A model generated the notes under the pieces. It was given only the letters and a program-made list of their open reading frames with translations, searched no databases and was not told where the DNA came from. Below, one piece after another: positions 24,745-33,596 of a stretch of 64,000 bases of DNA. The stretch is from Streptomyces tsukubensis. GTDB taxonomy: Bacteria; Actinomycetota; Actinomycetes; Streptomycetales; Streptomycetaceae. Numbering within the stretch: position 1 is the first letter of the stretch; each line of letters begins with the position of its first letter. The position numbers and the translations under genes were made by a program. The DNA lies in assembly GCF_003932715.1 (NCBI RefSeq), contig NZ_CP020700.1, forward strand, positions 4,176,501 to 4,240,500, given 5' to 3'.

Positions 24745-25974
24745 TCAGGCCCTGCGCAGGCGTGTTGCGAGTACGGCCAGGACGGCCATGAGCGCCGGGA
24801 GCACCAGCATCGCCACCCGCAGGTCCGTCGCCTCCGCGACGAAGCCGATGACGGGCGGACCGGCCAGGAAGCCGACGTAGCCGACCGCGGAGACGGCGGC
24901 GATGGACGGGCCGGGGCGGTCGGGACGGAGATCGGCCGCATGACTGAAGACCACCGGGACGACGGCGGCCAGGCCGAGGCCCAGCAGACCGTAGCCGAAC
25001 AGCCCGGCGGGGACCGTGGGGGAGACGATCGGGACCAGCGCCCCGGCCCCGGCCACCACCGCGCAGCCCAGCAGGAAGCCGGTCGTCCCCACCCGGGGGC
25101 GGACCCGGTCCGCCGTCAGCCGGCCGATCACCATCCCGGCGGAGAAGACGGCGAAGCCCGCACCCGCCGCACCCACGGCCGCGTCCGCCACCTCGTGGAG
25201 ATAGACCGCGCCCCAGTCGTTGACGACACCCTCGCCCATCAGCGCGCAGAAGGCGATGAGACCGGGGATCCACAGACCGGGGCCCGGCAGGGCGAGCAGC
25301 GGTCCGGACCCGCCGCCGGAAGCGGCCGTCCGCCGCGGTTCCGGCACCAGCGCGGTGACCGCGACGCCCGCCACCGCGCACAGCACCACCGCGGTGACGG
25401 CGAAATGCGGTCCGGTGCCGATACCGGCCCAGGCCACGAGTGCCCCCGCACCCGCGCCCACGATGCCGCCGAGGCTGAACATGGCGTGGAAGCCGCCGAG
25501 AACCGGCCGCCCGTACGCCCGCTCCACCAGCACGCCCTGGGTGTTCATGGCCACGTCGACCGCGGTGTTGCCGCAGGCGAACAGGGCCAGCACCACGGTG
25601 AGCGCGGCGAGTCCCGGCACGAAGGCCAGGGCCGCCAGCGCGGCCAGATATCCGGCCATGCCGGCGCAGAGCACCGTACGGCTGCCGTACCGGGCCACCA
25701 GGCCGCCCACGAGCGGCAGTCCGAGGAAGGCGCCGCTGCTGAGCCCGACCAGGGCGACCGCGAGCTGACCGGCGGAGAGGTCGAGGCGGTCCTGGACGGC
25801 GGGGACCCGGGCGGCCCAAGTGGCGAAGGCGGCCCCGGTGACGAAGAAGATCGTGCTCACGGCCAGCCGGGCCGCTCTCGGCCGGGGCAGCACCGGGGCG
25901 GCGGGCCGGTCCCCCGTGCCGCGTACCCCCGTTTCGAGAGCAGGGTCGTCCGCCCCGTACAGCTTCTTCCCCAT
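24745..25974 (-). CDS. MFS transporter (12 TM)
   Basis: A 409-residue major facilitator. About 12 TM helices are visible, with a motif-A-like loop (GGLVARYGSRT) after TM2 and a duplicated loop in the C-terminal half (GRLTADRVRPRVG). TM1 carries TGAAFATWAARVPAVQDRLDLS, typical of the sugar-phosphate/fucose permease-like or YbjJ-type clade. ATG start. Function unknown; it lies upstream of the tRNA-Gly gene on the same strand. Confidence 0.85.
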   Translation of the reverse strand: MGKKLYGADDPALETGVRGTGDRPAAPVLPRPRAARLAVSTIFFVTGAAFATWAARVPAVQDRLDLSAGQLAVALVGLSSGAFLGLPLVGGLVARYGSRTVLCAGMAGYLAALAALAFVPGLAALTVVLALFACGNTAVDVAMNTQGVLVERAYGRPVLGGFHAMFSLGGIVGAGAGALVAWAGIGTGPHFAVTAVVLCAVAGVAVTALVPEPRRTAASGGGSGPLLALPGPGLWIPGLIAFCALMGEGVVNDWGAVYLHEVADAAVGAAGAGFAVFSAGMVIGRLTADRVRPRVGTTGFLLGCAVVAGAGALVPIVSPTVPAGLFGYGLLGLGLAAVVPVVFSHAADLRPDRPGPSIAAVSAVGYVGFLAGPPVIGFVAEATDLRVAMLVLPALMAVLAVLATRLRRA

Positions 25975-26062
25975 CGACGCGCCGTTCCTTCCTGTGCAGC
26001 AACCGAAGGCCCGGCCGGGCCCCGGCCCTCCCCCCGCGTACCCCTCCCGGCCCTTACTACTT

Positions 26063-27382
26063 CTATCGGCCCCCGTCGATCACCGCCCCGCGCCGCGCCA
26101 GCGCGATCAGCGCCTCCCGCTCCTCCACCAGGACCTTGTGGAAGACATCGGCGTAGCGCCGCATGGTGCGTTCGCCGTTCGGCGGGCCCAGGGAGCTGAA
26201 GCTCTGGCCGAGGACCAGCCTGCGCCGGCAGATCTCCTCGGCGACCGGATACTCCTCCGGGCGGTAGGCGTGCCCCGCGGCGGCGTGACCGCAGGACCAG
26301 GGGCAGCCCCGGCCGTATCCGCGCAGCTCCTGGAAGAGGGTTTGCGCCGGGACCGGCTGCGGCTGCCAGCGCATGATGCCGAGGCCCTCCGCGTTCACGG
26401 CCGCCGCGAGCGCGTCGCGGAACGCCGCCACGGGCACATCGGCCGGGTCGAGCCCCAGCTCCTCCGGCATCACGAGCAGCGGATAGAAGAAGTAGACATG
26501 GGTACGGCCTTCGGGAACGCCCGGCGGCCTGATGCCCGGCACCCCCGCCAGCGCCGCGGTGAGAGCCGCGCCGTTGGCCTCGCGGACCCGGGTCATCTCC
26601 GGGAGGCGCCGGAGCTGGGAGCGGGCGAAGGCCGCGGCGAGCACGTCGATGCGGTAGTTCCAGCCCATGATGCGGGCGTTGTAGTCGCGGTCCCGGCCCG
26701 GCAGTTCCTCGCCGAACATCAGCACCCGCCGGGCGAGCGCGTACTGCTCCTCGTCGCGCGTCGCGAACAGCCCGCCCTCGCCGAGCGCCGAAAGCGTCTT
26801 CGACCCGTTGAGGCTGGCGCCGCTCATGGTGCCGAGCGCCCCCACCGCCCGGCCCCGGTAGGTGGCACCGTGCGCCTGGGCCGCGTCTTCGATCAGAGGC
26901 AGGCCGTGACGTTCTGCGACAGCGCTCAGGGCGTCGTAGTCGGCGGGCAGCCCGTTGAGGTCGACGGCGACGATGGCGCGCGTACGGCCGGTGATGCGCG
27001 CCTCGACCAGGGCGGGGTCGACATTGAAGGTTTCGGGATCGGTATCGGCGAAGACGGGCACCGCATTGGCCTGGAGGACGCAGGACGCCGAGGCCAGGAA
27101 GGTGTCGGCGGGCACGATCACCTCGTCGCCGGGCTCGACGCCCGCGGCGGCGATCGCCATGTGCAGGGCGGCCGTACCGGAGTTGGCGGCGACGACGTAC
27201 GGCATGGAGGTGTACGCCGCCCACGCCTCCTCCAGCTCCTGCACGGCCCGCATGGGCCAGTGCCAGGGCGTCGCCGCATCCAGCGCCCGGCCGACGGCCC
27301 GCCGGTCCTCGTCCGTGATGTACGGCCAGGGCGCGACGGTGCCTTCGGGGAGGAGCCGGGGACCGCCGTCGACGGCTAGCAC
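26063..27382 (-). CDS. DegT/DnrJ/EryC1/StrS-family aminotransferase
   Basis: A 439-residue PLP-dependent sugar-type aminotransferase. It shows NSGTAALHMAIAAAG (phosphate-binding), EDAAQAHGA with D166, and the internal-aldimine lysine K195 in SLNGSKTLSALGEGG, plus YNARIMGWNYRIDVLAAAFARSQLRRL. The C-terminal CPWSCGHAAAGHAYRPEEYPVAEE segment has paired cysteines and histidines common to one DegT subclade. It overlaps the epimerase gene by seven bases, so the pair forms an operon. Together they suggest an amino-sugar or amino-cyclitol step, but no glycosyltransferase or dehydratase gene is adjacent. Confidence 0.87.
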   Translation of the reverse strand: MLAVDGGPRLLPEGTVAPWPYITDEDRRAVGRALDAATPWHWPMRAVQELEEAWAAYTSMPYVVAANSGTAALHMAIAAAGVEPGDEVIVPADTFLASASCVLQANAVPVFADTDPETFNVDPALVEARITGRTRAIVAVDLNGLPADYDALSAVAERHGLPLIEDAAQAHGATYRGRAVGALGTMSGASLNGSKTLSALGEGGLFATRDEEQYALARRVLMFGEELPGRDRDYNARIMGWNYRIDVLAAAFARSQLRRLPEMTRVREANGAALTAALAGVPGIRPPGVPEGRTHVYFFYPLLVMPEELGLDPADVPVAAFRDALAAAVNAEGLGIMRWQPQPVPAQTLFQELRGYGRGCPWSCGHAAAGHAYRPEEYPVAEEICRRRLVLGQSFSSLGPPNGERTMRRYADVFHKVLVEEREALIALARRGAVIDGGR

Positions 27383-28524
27383 GGGGGAGTCCCGGCCGGG
27401 TCGGGGGCGGACGCGGGATCGGTACGGGCGGCGCCGGGCCCCTCGGCGGAGACCGCCGCGACGGACCGGGCCCCCGGTCCGGACCGAACCGGGGCCATGG
27501 GGTCCTCCGTCAGCCGCCGGCGGGCCGGCCGGGCCCGCCGGAACACGGCCTTCGCGGAGGGCAGTTCGGGCTCCCGGCCCAGCACGGCGGCGAGATCGGA
27601 CAGGCCCCGGGCGAGACCGATCCCGGCGGTGCAGCCGAGAGCGGTCAGCTTGGAGACGTCCGCGACCAGGGCGAAGCTGTCCTCCGTACTGCTCGTATCG
27701 GCCTCCAGCAGCGCGGGCCGCCCGGTGGCCCGCCCCACCGCGTCCGCCAGTTCACGCATGGACACCCCGGAGCCGCTGCCCAGGTTGTAGACCTCGCCGT
27801 CCCCGCCCCGGTCGGCGAGCGCGAGCAGCGCCCGGCACACGTCGTCGACATGGACGAAGTCCCGCGTCTTCAGGTCGATGTCGCCGACCACCGGGATCGG
27901 CAGCCCGTTGAGATGCCACCGCAGGAACTGCGACACCTCGCCGCCCGCGTGCTCCGGATGTTCACCGGGCCCGTAGACCACGAAGGGCCGCCCGATGACG
28001 ACGGGAAGTCCGCCGGAGTGCCAGAGGCTCAGCAGGGTGAGTTCGCCGGAGAGCTTGGAGGCGCCGTAGGGCAGGAACGGCCGGGTGGGGTGCTCCTCGT
28101 CCATCGGCGCGTACCGCGGTGTGCCGTACACGATGGCGGAGGAGAGGTGCACCAGCTTCCGGACCCCGAGTTCGAGACAGGCGTTCCCGACGTTGCAGGT
28201 GCCCAGGGCATTGAGCTGGAAGTCGTGCCGGGGCCGCTCCACGGACACGGTCCCGCTGGCGTTCCCGGCGAGATGGAAGACGACGTCGGCGCCTTGGAGG
28301 GCGAGCAGGGTCTCGCCGTAGTCCCGGAGATCGGCCCGGACCTGGCGAACACCGGGTAACCGTGCTAAGCCGTCCGGTAGTTCGGCCAGGTCGACGACGG
28401 TGATTCTCTTGCCGAGACGGCCAAGGACTGCAACCAGATGGCGTCCGATGAAACCGGCTCCCCCGGTCACCGCCACTTCTTCGTTTTGCCCGATATGTTC
28501 GAACATGTCGACCGAGTTGATCAA
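27376..28524 (-). CDS. NAD-dependent epimerase/dehydratase (extended SDR)
   Basis: A 382-residue extended short-chain dehydrogenase. The NAD motif TGGAGFIG is at residues 20-27, DLRDYGETLLALQGADVVFHLAG and the catalytic YGASK (Y153, K157) follow, with LSSAIVYG before it. The C-terminal 60 residues are a low-complexity Pro/Ala/Arg tail not found in the family. Start set at TTG 28522-28524, which has AGGAG five bases upstream; ATG 28504-28506 in the same frame is the alternative. Likely acts on a nucleotide sugar feeding the coupled aminotransferase. Upstream DNA (28525-28600) is AT-rich, suiting a promoter. Confidence 0.85.
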   Translation of the reverse strand: MINSVDMFEHIGQNEEVAVTGGAGFIGRHLVAVLGRLGKRITVVDLAELPDGLARLPGVRQVRADLRDYGETLLALQGADVVFHLAGNASGTVSVERPRHDFQLNALGTCNVGNACLELGVRKLVHLSSAIVYGTPRYAPMDEEHPTRPFLPYGASKLSGELTLLSLWHSGGLPVVIGRPFVVYGPGEHPEHAGGEVSQFLRWHLNGLPIPVVGDIDLKTRDFVHVDDVCRALLALADRGGDGEVYNLGSGSGVSMRELADAVGRATGRPALLEADTSSTEDSFALVADVSKLTALGCTAGIGLARGLSDLAAVLGREPELPSAKAVFRRARPARRRLTEDPMAPVRSGPGARSVAAVSAEGPGAARTDPASAPDPAGTPPC

Positions 28525-28935
28525 AACAGCTCCTGGGAACGGCAGGATGATGCCGGAAATCGTTGTTCTCGGCATTTGCGAAGGGAACTTCGAGACATGC
28601 ACTCGGAAAGCTGGCTTGGGGCAAGGGGGTCGGGATGCGAACTCGGGCCGGAAACGGGCCGTTGCGGCAGGCCGCCCGGCTTTGAGAAGGCCGGGCCCGG
28701 GACCGTGTCGTCGAGGTGATGGTCAGGTCCGCCGACACCAGTGGGTCGGTGCGGGGCAGGAGAGCAGATCAGCCACAGCCGTACCCGCTGTCTCCCAGTG
28801 GAACATGCGTCCTCGTTGCGATGGCAAGCCCGGCGTCAGTGTTTGGCCGAATCCTCACCTCGCCCACACATCGCTATCCGCATCGGCCGAGTTCGCCTCT
28901 GGGGTATGAGTCGAGGCCCCGAGGGAGGCTTTGTC
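28525..28935. other. Intergenic region, relatively AT-rich
   Basis: No convincing gene. The left part is the likely promoter of the epimerase (minus strand) and the right end carries GGGAGG ahead of the small ORF at 28936. Short open frames here lack ribosome sites and family-like composition. Confidence 0.5.
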
Positions 28936-29025
28936 ATGCCCTGTGCATTCTGTGAGTGGCGGGATGATACCGGCTTCTCCGTGCCACCGTCAGAACCTTT
29001 GACTCTGACGGCACAACTCAGCTAG
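28936..29025 (+). CDS. Putative 29-aa peptide with CxxC
   Basis: ATG with GAGGGAGG ideally placed upstream encodes MPCAFCEWRDDTGFSVPPSE plus nine residues (29 in all), with a CxxC pair at residues 3-6. It ends 10 bases before the next ORF, which lacks its own ribosome site, so the peptide may drive that gene by coupling. Could be a leader peptide; it is too short to be sure. Confidence 0.45.
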   Translation: MPCAFCEWRDDTGFSVPPSEPLTLTAQLS

Positions 29026-29035
29026 TAACAAAATT

Positions 29036-29374
29036 ATGGACTTCACCGTTATTGCCCATGCCGTGGAAGTCGATCACGGGATCAAGCGGTTGTCGATGCG
29101 CTTCATCAAGCGTTACGCCGCGCCGGAGCGGGCCCGGCTCAGTGTGGATCTATGCCAGCAGATCAGCCAGGCGCTGGACGGCCTCGGGTTGATGACCTTG
29201 CCTCGACGGCTTCCGACTTCCGAGACCGAGTACGTCTTTGTCGTCAAGAAAGCCAGTCCGCTCGGTGAGGCGCTCGCGATCGCCGGTGCCGTTGCCATGA
29301 TGGAGAAGATGGGAACACCAGTTCTTCCGACTCTTTTTGAGCGGTTCCCCGAGGCTGAGCGCTACTTGACCTAG
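29036..29374 (+). CDS. Small hypothetical protein (112 aa)
   Basis: A 112-residue protein of unknown family: MDFTVIAHAVEVDHGIKRLSMRFIKRYAAPERARLSVDLCQQISQ, then a beta-rich LPTSETEYVFVVKKASPLGEALAIAG and a closing GTPVLPTLFERFPEAERYL. No signal or TM segment. GC content and codon use are milder than in the core genes. No Shine-Dalgarno precedes its ATG; translation probably depends on the 29-aa ORF just upstream. Function unknown. Confidence 0.6.
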   Translation: MDFTVIAHAVEVDHGIKRLSMRFIKRYAAPERARLSVDLCQQISQALDGLGLMTLPRRLPTSETEYVFVVKKASPLGEALAIAGAVAMMEKMGTPVLPTLFERFPEAERYLT

Positions 29375-29767
29375 TGCAAAAGAAGCCTGAAAGATCAGCC
29401 GTCGAAAGGAATCTATCAATATCCGACAATCATTCCATGGGAGGGGTGGCGGCGTTAAGGTCGCTGCACGCATCGCCGCCCTGGGGTGTGGCCTAAAGGT
29501 GTCCGGCAATGCGAAGTGATGCGCGCAACTCGACAGTTCGCGACGTGCTCTCCATCGCGATGGGATCCCACGCTCCGGCCTCGACCCCCGGAGGGGGACC
29601 TTCGGGGGTTTGCCTGAGAAGGCTCAGTCAAGTCCGCTTGAAAGCTTCAATTTCATGACATGCCAGAATGATCTTTATTTATCCGATTTTGGCCATATTT
29701 GGGTTCCTCGGATCGGCGGACGTCCCCGCTGAGATCCGTCGTATCCACAGTGCAGACCGGAGAACAG
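29375..29767. other. Intergenic region with AT-rich stretch
   Basis: No gene seen. A short stem (acccccg/cgggggt, 29584-29609) followed by ttt may end the 29036 gene. Bases 29640-29700 are strikingly AT-rich for this genome (atctttatttatccgattttggccatattt), a plausible promoter for the 749-residue protein or a mark of acquired DNA. Confidence 0.5.
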
Positions 29768-32017
29768 ATGTTCCACCCACCTCACCGATCCCTGTCCGTC
29801 GACTGGAGGAACGAGACCGTGGCGGTCTCGAACCCTGCGCGTTCCTTGCCTGAACCACCCCCGGAATCCGCCCGGATGGAGCTGGCTGAGGCCGGCCTCG
29901 CCAATCCCCTGACCCGCCTTCCGGCTGACGCCTGGCAGACCGTGGCGCGTGGGGTGGTCGGTGCCAGAGGTGTCGCGGGTCTGCTGGCGGCGACTGAGCA
30001 GGAGAACGGACTTCTCAAGGAGGAGAACGTCGAGGGGGCAACCCTTCGAACGTTCAGTAGCCGTGTCTGGCTCAGCGAACTGCTGCCGGGTATCCAGCCT
30101 CGTACCGGGATGGAAGTGCTGGACGTTCCGGACCCGCAGGTAACGGGCATGACCGAGGGTGGTCTTCCGTGTGCTGCCGTGCGATACCGGTACCAGAGTC
30201 TTCGGCATCTGAAAGACCATGTCCGGCAAACGATCCACGGCACCCTGGCGATCAACAGCTATGCCGTCTCGATCCTGGGGCGAAAGGTGACTCGCCCCCT
30301 CATCACCCACCCGGTGGAGTTCACTTTCGAAGACGGTGCCGAGCCCTTTTACGCCCTGGTGGTACGGGACGGCATCACCCGACTGGCCAGCGCCTGGGCT
30401 GTGCTGGCCGGACCGGACGCCGAGGCCGGCAAGGCAGCCGATCTCGTAGTGGAGTCGCTGTTCGGAGACACACCGGCCGAACCGGCCGGTGGTGCGAGCC
30501 TTGGGGAGCGGCTGGCCGCGCACCGGCAGGCGCACCGCAATGCACTGACCGGGGAGTTCCAGCGGGCCACGGCCGAGGACGACGCCGAACGCTCTGTCCC
30601 CATCGGTCAGACCTTTGTGGTGCCGGCGGATATCGCCGTGGGCATTGAGGGACATCTGGAGCGTCTGCTGGCTCCCGAAGACGTCTTCGACGACGCCATG
30701 CGCTCGATTCTGGCCAGTGTCCATGTCGAGTTCAAGGCGTGGGACACGGCTGCCCAGAATGTCGAGGTGGCCACCCGGGCACTCAAACGACTGATTCAGA
30801 TCGACGATCTGGAAGTACCGAAGGAGGACCTCCAAGTCGTCTACGGTATGGCCGTCGGACGCATCGGCCCGGAGGACCTGCCGAAGGAGTACGGCGACGA
30901 CCGGCTTCCGGGTACTGCACTGTGGCGTGGTGTCCAGGTCGTTCACGGGCTCACCAGGCCTCAGGTCTTCGGACGGCTCAAAGATCAGGCGAAGATCATC
31001 AAGGGTGGTTCCCGGATGAGTGCCAAGGGCTTTGCCGACATGCTGGGCCCTATCTTGGACCGTCCTTGGCGCAATGCGAAGAAGGCCGTCTCCAAGCAGG
31101 CCCGCAATGCCTGGGGTAATGGTGGTGTGCTGACCGGGGACGTACTCAAGGAATGGGATCCGGTCCTGACAGATGATTTCACCGAGTTGGTCCAGCCGGC
31201 GATGGACGGAGATCTGGACGCCCGCTGCACCCTTGCAGTCGCCGGAGGCATAGCGCTGATCGCGGACAAGCTTCTCACCCGGAACGTGGGTTCTTCCCTG
31301 CTGGCAGCCAAGGAGAAGGGCGGGGTGCCGTTCCGGGCCGATGTCCCCAAGATCGTCGAAGGGCTATCGGCCCCGGGCAATGAACTGGGTCTGTGGACCC
31401 TCGCCCTTGCTGCCAACCGATTCCGGCACGACGCCCTTCCGGAGAACGCCCAGGTGCTGCGGCAGCTCATCCGCCGGGACCGGAGCCATCAGGAGGGCAC
31501 CCCGTATGTCCATCTCAAGGTGGACGTGACCCATCCCGACAAGATCGCGCGAGACGAGCACGGCGTGCCCGTACGCCTGCTGGAATGGGACGTGGTCTGG
31601 GCTTCCGACCCTCAGCGCGCCGAGAGCGCGTGGAAGGCGCAGCAATTCCGCCAGTCGCCGTTGCCGATGATGCCTGTGCTGCCGGCCGGTCTCCGAGAGG
31701 AGAGCGATCCGGCGGAAACTGACGTATCCCCCGCCGCCGAGCCGTCGGCGGACCAGTTGAGTGCCCCTGTTCCTGCCGCCCGTCGCGCTGAAGGGTTCCA
31801 GCGCACTCTGCGCAACGCCTTGGAGAGCGCCCAGTACGCGCTGGACGGACTGACCGATATCGACCGTACGGCTGGCAGCTGGCCCCCGGTGATGGAAGCC
31901 GCCTCCTTCGGCAGCCTCCGCCAGACGCTTCTGGAACTTCAGACGGACCTGGAGAACCTCCGGCGCAACATCCAGGGCGACGACTCCCTGCCCCTGGAGG
32001 ACGACGACGTGGCGTGA
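29768..32017 (+). CDS. Large hypothetical protein with ParB-like signature (749 aa)
   Basis: A 749-residue cytoplasmic protein of no named family. Start ATG 29768 is preceded by CGGAG six bases away. Around residues 150-215 it reads RQTIHGTLAINSYAVSILGRK, RPLITHPVEFTF and YALVVRDGITRLASAW, an order resembling the ParB/Srx fold (xRPLivhP strand followed by a vDGxtRlxA box in place of GERRxxA). The middle and C-terminal parts are helix-rich (KDQAKIIKGGSRMSAKGFADML; NALESAQYALDGL; LRQTLLELQTDLENLRRNI) with a probable terminal coiled coil. It stands alone, with an AT-rich promoter region and a large hairpin downstream. Function unknown; a DNA-binding or nucleotide-hydrolysing role is inference. 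Confidence 0.7.
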   Translation: MFHPPHRSLSVDWRNETVAVSNPARSLPEPPPESARMELAEAGLANPLTRLPADAWQTVARGVVGARGVAGLLAATEQENGLLKEENVEGATLRTFSSRVWLSELLPGIQPRTGMEVLDVPDPQVTGMTEGGLPCAAVRYRYQSLRHLKDHVRQTIHGTLAINSYAVSILGRKVTRPLITHPVEFTFEDGAEPFYALVVRDGITRLASAWAVLAGPDAEAGKAADLVVESLFGDTPAEPAGGASLGERLAAHRQAHRNALTGEFQRATAEDDAERSVPIGQTFVVPADIAVGIEGHLERLLAPEDVFDDAMRSILASVHVEFKAWDTAAQNVEVATRALKRLIQIDDLEVPKEDLQVVYGMAVGRIGPEDLPKEYGDDRLPGTALWRGVQVVHGLTRPQVFGRLKDQAKIIKGGSRMSAKGFADMLGPILDRPWRNAKKAVSKQARNAWGNGGVLTGDVLKEWDPVLTDDFTELVQPAMDGDLDARCTLAVAGGIALIADKLLTRNVGSSLLAAKEKGGVPFRADVPKIVEGLSAPGNELGLWTLALAANRFRHDALPENAQVLRQLIRRDRSHQEGTPYVHLKVDVTHPDKIARDEHGVPVRLLEWDVVWASDPQRAESAWKAQQFRQSPLPMMPVLPAGLREESDPAETDVSPAAEPSADQLSAPVPAARRAEGFQRTLRNALESAQYALDGLTDIDRTAGSWPPVMEAASFGSLRQTLLELQTDLENLRRNIQGDDSLPLEDDDVA

Positions 32018-32183
32018 GCCCCCGCATGATCGTTCTGCAGACCGGGGGTGCCGCCTCATTGCCAATGGCCATGCTTTGGCCCGGGGCGGACGGCCAGCGT
32101 GCTGCGGCATTTCGGCCCAAGGAAAGCCGCAGAGCGTCAGAGGTGCGCTGTGGAAGGGTTGCCGAGCGGCTGGCATACTGCAC

Positions 32184-32227
32184 GGGTGTAGCCCTTCGCG
32201 CATCCCCCGTCGCGAAGGGCTACACCC
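32184..32227. terminator. 17-bp perfect inverted repeat, probable terminator
   Basis: GGGTGTAGCCCTTCGCG pairs perfectly with its complement after a 10-base loop (catcccccgt). It lies 167 bases after the 749-residue gene and 170 before the XRE gene. Immediately before it, 32153-32180 reads like the 5' half of a class II tRNA (ggttgccgagcggctggc), but no matching 3' half exists. The rest of 32018-32397 holds no gene. Confidence 0.6.
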
Positions 32228-32397
32228 ATAGTCCGGCCGAATCGGCGCCGGGCGGAGTCGGCGCGCGGGAGTTGTCCACACGGACAGGGGACTCCCCGGT
32301 GGCCCCCTGGCCGTGTTTTTTGTAGTTAACAGTGGCGTAGAGTGTTTGTGCAAGCCGGACACTTGCCCCGGTGCATGAGGTGAACGTAGGTAACCGG

Positions 32398-32856
32398 ATG
32401 GACATCGGCGAAGAACACGTACCCGAACTGCATTCGCTGCAGCAGAAGGTCGAGTACATGCTGGAGAAGACCTTCCCGGGCCAGAAGGTGTCCGGGCGGA
32501 CCTTCGCCGAGCTCGTCAAGGAGCGCGGCGGTTCCCTCTCCCACAGCTACTTCTCCAACATCCTGGCCGGCAAGGTCACCCAGCCCTCCGAGGAGATCCT
32601 CAAGGCGCTCGGGCTGGGCTTCGGCGTGGACTGGCGGTTCTTCAAGGAGGAGTCGGAGGTCGTCGGCGACGTGGTCGCCGGGCTCCAGTTCCTCGCCAGA
32701 CGCCGTACCGGTGAGATCGCGGGCGTGGCGGGCCGGGGCGTCGACGACGACGGGCTGCCGGTGGAGCTGCTGGAGTTCGCCCTCTCCCTGCTGGCGGACA
32801 CCAAGGCCAGACAGCGGACCGAGGGCGCGGAGGACGGTGATCCGGACACGACCTAG
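32398..32856 (+). CDS. XRE-like helix-turn-helix regulator
   Basis: A 152-residue regulator. The DNA-binding domain is residues 12-85: LQQKVEYMLEKTFPGQKVSGRTFAELVKERGGSLSHSYFSNILAGKVTQPSEEILKALGLGFGVDWRFF, an XRE/Cro fold with the recognition helix SHSYFSNILAGK. A hinge (ESEVVGDVVAGLQFLARRRTGE) and a C-terminal acidic helix follow. ATG 32398 is favoured; a GTG in the same frame at 32371 would add nine residues. It heads a run with an ImmA/IrrE peptidase, a membrane protein and a PAP2-like protein, a recurrent actinobacterial pairing in which the peptidase can cleave the XRE repressor. Confidence 0.85.
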   Translation: MDIGEEHVPELHSLQQKVEYMLEKTFPGQKVSGRTFAELVKERGGSLSHSYFSNILAGKVTQPSEEILKALGLGFGVDWRFFKEESEVVGDVVAGLQFLARRRTGEIAGVAGRGVDDDGLPVELLEFALSLLADTKARQRTEGAEDGDPDTT

Positions 32857-32943
32857 CGGAAGCGGACTCCGTGTGCGTGACTGGCGTTGGCTAAAATCGC
32901 CGACCGCTTGTGATACACGCGTGATGACGACCAAGAGGCCTCA

Positions 32944-33501
32944 ATGTCCCTGCGTGAACTGCGCAAAGAGTGTGAAGCCGGACTGGCTGACCTTCCCATA
33001 CCTGCGCCCTTCACCGTCGAAGGCCTGGTGGCGAACATGGAGGCGGCCCGCGGCCGGACCATCGTCCTCCAAGAGCTGCCCGAACGACTGGCGCGCGTCA
33101 ACGCGGCCTGTGGTCTGCGGCTGAAATCCGGCACCACCAGTTACGTCCTCTACCGGCGTCGCCCCACCGCGTACCAAACCCAGCACGTGATCCTGCACGA
33201 GCTGTGCCACGAATGGTTCGACCACGGCACCAGCCTGGACGCGGAGCAGCTGCGGCTGCTGCTGCCGGTGTTCGACACCTCGCTGATCAAACGGGTGCTC
33301 TCCTCCGACACGGTCCAGGCCCGGGCCCAGTACGACACGCACGACGAGCGGGTCGCCGAGTTCGGCGCCTCCCTCATCCCGCGCATGGCCAGGGACGTGA
33401 CCAGCGACGACATGGTCGGACGGCTGGCGAACTCGCTCTCCCGGCCGGTCGCCCACCGGCGCCGGGTCTTCTCCCTCCGTACGTTCTTCCGCCGCTCGTA
33501 G
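32944..33501 (+). CDS. ImmA/IrrE-family metallopeptidase
   Basis: A 185-residue zincin. The HExxH zinc motif is H85-E86-L-C-H89 in HVILHELCHEWFDHG, in the usual ImmA/IrrE context (VNAACGLRLKSGTTSYVLYRRRPTAYQTQHVILHE). Characterised relatives (ImmA of ICEBs1, Deinococcus IrrE) cleave XRE-type repressors after DNA damage. It follows the XRE gene by 87 bases on the same strand. Cytoplasmic; the neighbouring regulator is the natural candidate substrate (inference). Confidence 0.9.
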   Translation: MSLRELRKECEAGLADLPIPAPFTVEGLVANMEAARGRTIVLQELPERLARVNAACGLRLKSGTTSYVLYRRRPTAYQTQHVILHELCHEWFDHGTSLDAEQLRLLLPVFDTSLIKRVLSSDTVQARAQYDTHDERVAEFGASLIPRMARDVTSDDMVGRLANSLSRPVAHRRRVFSLRTFFRRS

Positions 33502-33596
33502 CGGCACCGGAAAGACCGCGGCCCTCGCCCCGGGCCCAGCCGCGCTCGACTCCACCCCACGCCACCCCCCACCCCGCAACACCCCGAGGAACTCAT

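Noticed and set aside
32153..32227. Possible complete tRNA-Leu/Ser
   Set aside because: Only the D-arm side fits; no anticodon stem, T-arm or acceptor partner is present.
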